Part shown: positions 63,126 to 64,000 of the stretch, one piece after another
Layout: the number at the start of each line of letters is the position of its first letter
Numbering within the stretch: position 1 is the first letter of the stretch
Assembly: GCF_000719515.1 (NCBI RefSeq)
Contig: NZ_JOGR01000013.1
Coordinates: 226,993 to 290,992 of the forward strand
Reading direction: 5' to 3'
Length of the DNA stretch: 64,000 nt
From: Glycomyces sp. NRRL B-16210
GTDB taxonomy: Bacteria; Actinomycetota; Actinomycetes; Mycobacteriales; Micromonosporaceae
Position numbers and translations under genes: made by a program
The notes under the pieces: model-generated
The model's input: only the letters and a program-made list of their open reading frames with translations
The model's database searches: none
Told to the model about the DNA's origin: nothing

Positions 63126-64000
63126 GAGAAGGTCCTGGCCGGTTGCTGGGCTCAGGTCGACTGCAATCCGTGGTTCGAGCTGTCGCCGAGGCAGTGCCGG
63201 CATCGAGTCGGGGAAGCGTTGCCGAGGCGAGGCCGTGTCCGGTCCCGCCGGGGCCCAGTTCGGCGGCTCGCGCCGCAGGCCGGCCTGTACTGGTTCGGCA
63301 GCGAAACGATGCGGAGAACGCAGAGGGCTCGGTCATGTCCTGCATCGCCTCCACACTCCCTTCCGCTTCCCACCCCGCACCTCCCGGTACCGGGCATGCA
63401 ACCGCCGCCCCACGCCTTCCGGCTCCGGGCAAGCACTCACCGCCCCTCGCCTTCCGGCTCAAGGGCACTCACTCGTTCTTCTTCACCTTCGAGCTGTCGC
63501 CCTCCGGCGCTGGCTTGCTACCTTCGGACCTTCGTCCTCCGGTTCCGGGCTCCCGCCCTCCGCCCTCCGGCGCTGGTTCGCTGCCATCGGGTATTCGGGC
63601 TGGCGCTCTCGGGCAGCCCCTGCCGCCCTTCGGCGCTTGTGCTGCGCTGTCGGGCAGTGGTGTGCTCGGGAGCGGCCGGTGGGGCCGTGTGGCCGCTGTG
63701 GCTGGTCCAAGGGGCATGGTCCTACCGGCCTGGGGCGTCTCCCCTTTTGGCCGCAGGCGTGCCCTTGCACCCGGTTGGCATGCTTTCTCCGGCTCGTTCC
63801 CGCGCGTGGCGTGGGCGTGGCCATTCGGTGCCGTGCATGTCTGACGGTTCGTGCGCACTGCGCCTTATAGAGACCCCCGCACCTGGCTCTGTTTGCGGCC
63901 TTGTGTGGGTGTCTCGTGCCCAACCGCGCTCATCATTGCGCGTGGCGCGCACCGTGTGTCTCGTTCAGGACACTGCCTCCCGGCCCAGGTGATCCAGACC
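63126..64000. other. no recognisable gene; low-complexity and short repeats
   Basis: No frame on either strand carries a recognisable domain, ribosome site or actinobacterial codon pattern. From about 63350 to 63700 there are many partial repeats built on CCTCCGGCGCTGG/CTTCCGGCTC. Local GC and periodicity differ from the genes to the left. The window ends inside this region. Confidence 0.55.

Overview
The window is about 64 kb of very GC-rich actinobacterial chromosome. The lineage is set by the rapZ-yvcK-whiA-gap-pgk-tpiA-secG block, RbpA, an OpcA-containing pentose-phosphate operon, a SufR-led suf operon with SufU/SufT, and acVLRF1. My best guess is Glycomycetales or a close relative of Micromonosporales; this is inference, because no rRNA or other lineage marker is present.

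Layout. 0-7 kb (+): rapZ (5' end cut off), yvcK, whiA, then gap-pgk-tpiA and secG. 7.4-7.7 kb (+): rbpA behind a textbook promoter. 16.1-8.0 kb (-): tkt-tal-pgi-zwf-opcA-pgl, tightly packed. 16.3 kb (+): ctaB. 19.2-17.6 kb (-): a second, split transketolase, divergent from a SoxR-type regulator with a near-consensus SoxR box between them. 21.4-20.0 kb (-): an unrecognised secreted protein. 24.2-21.5 kb (-): DUF2306 membrane protein, histidine kinase and response regulator. 24.5-26.1 kb (+): YtrA-like GntR regulator and a DUF1648/DUF5808-type membrane protein.

26.2-48.5 kb (+) is the most unusual part: five consecutive DUF4132 (YehI/MolR-like) genes, one lacking the N-terminal third, followed by a MoxR-type AAA+ ATPase, a DUF5682 protein, a VWA protein and a SWIM zinc-finger protein. 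Domain content and order match the poorly understood yehI-yehL-yehM-yehP-yehQ cluster of Escherichia coli, but the first component is multiplied fivefold. A related DNA element (GTCGCA-N7-CCTA) lies upstream of the DUF4132 genes. I infer one functional module; its biological role is unknown.

48.7-55 kb: malic enzyme, ADP-ribosylglycohydrolase, secreted GH51 arabinofuranosidase, a VapC-like PIN remnant and heme A synthase. 55-62.3 kb (+): sufR-sufB-sufD-Rieske-sufC-sufS-sufU-sufT, then an acVLRF1 ribosome-rescue hydrolase overlapping sufT. A possible iron (IdeR/DmdR) box lies in front of sufR. 62.3-64 kb has no convincing gene and holds degenerate direct repeats.

Functionally the window joins central carbon metabolism (lower glycolysis, pentose phosphate/NADPH, malic enzyme), redox sensing (SoxR, Suf) and heme A synthesis. 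The long antisense open frames throughout are shadows caused by high GC and are not annotated.
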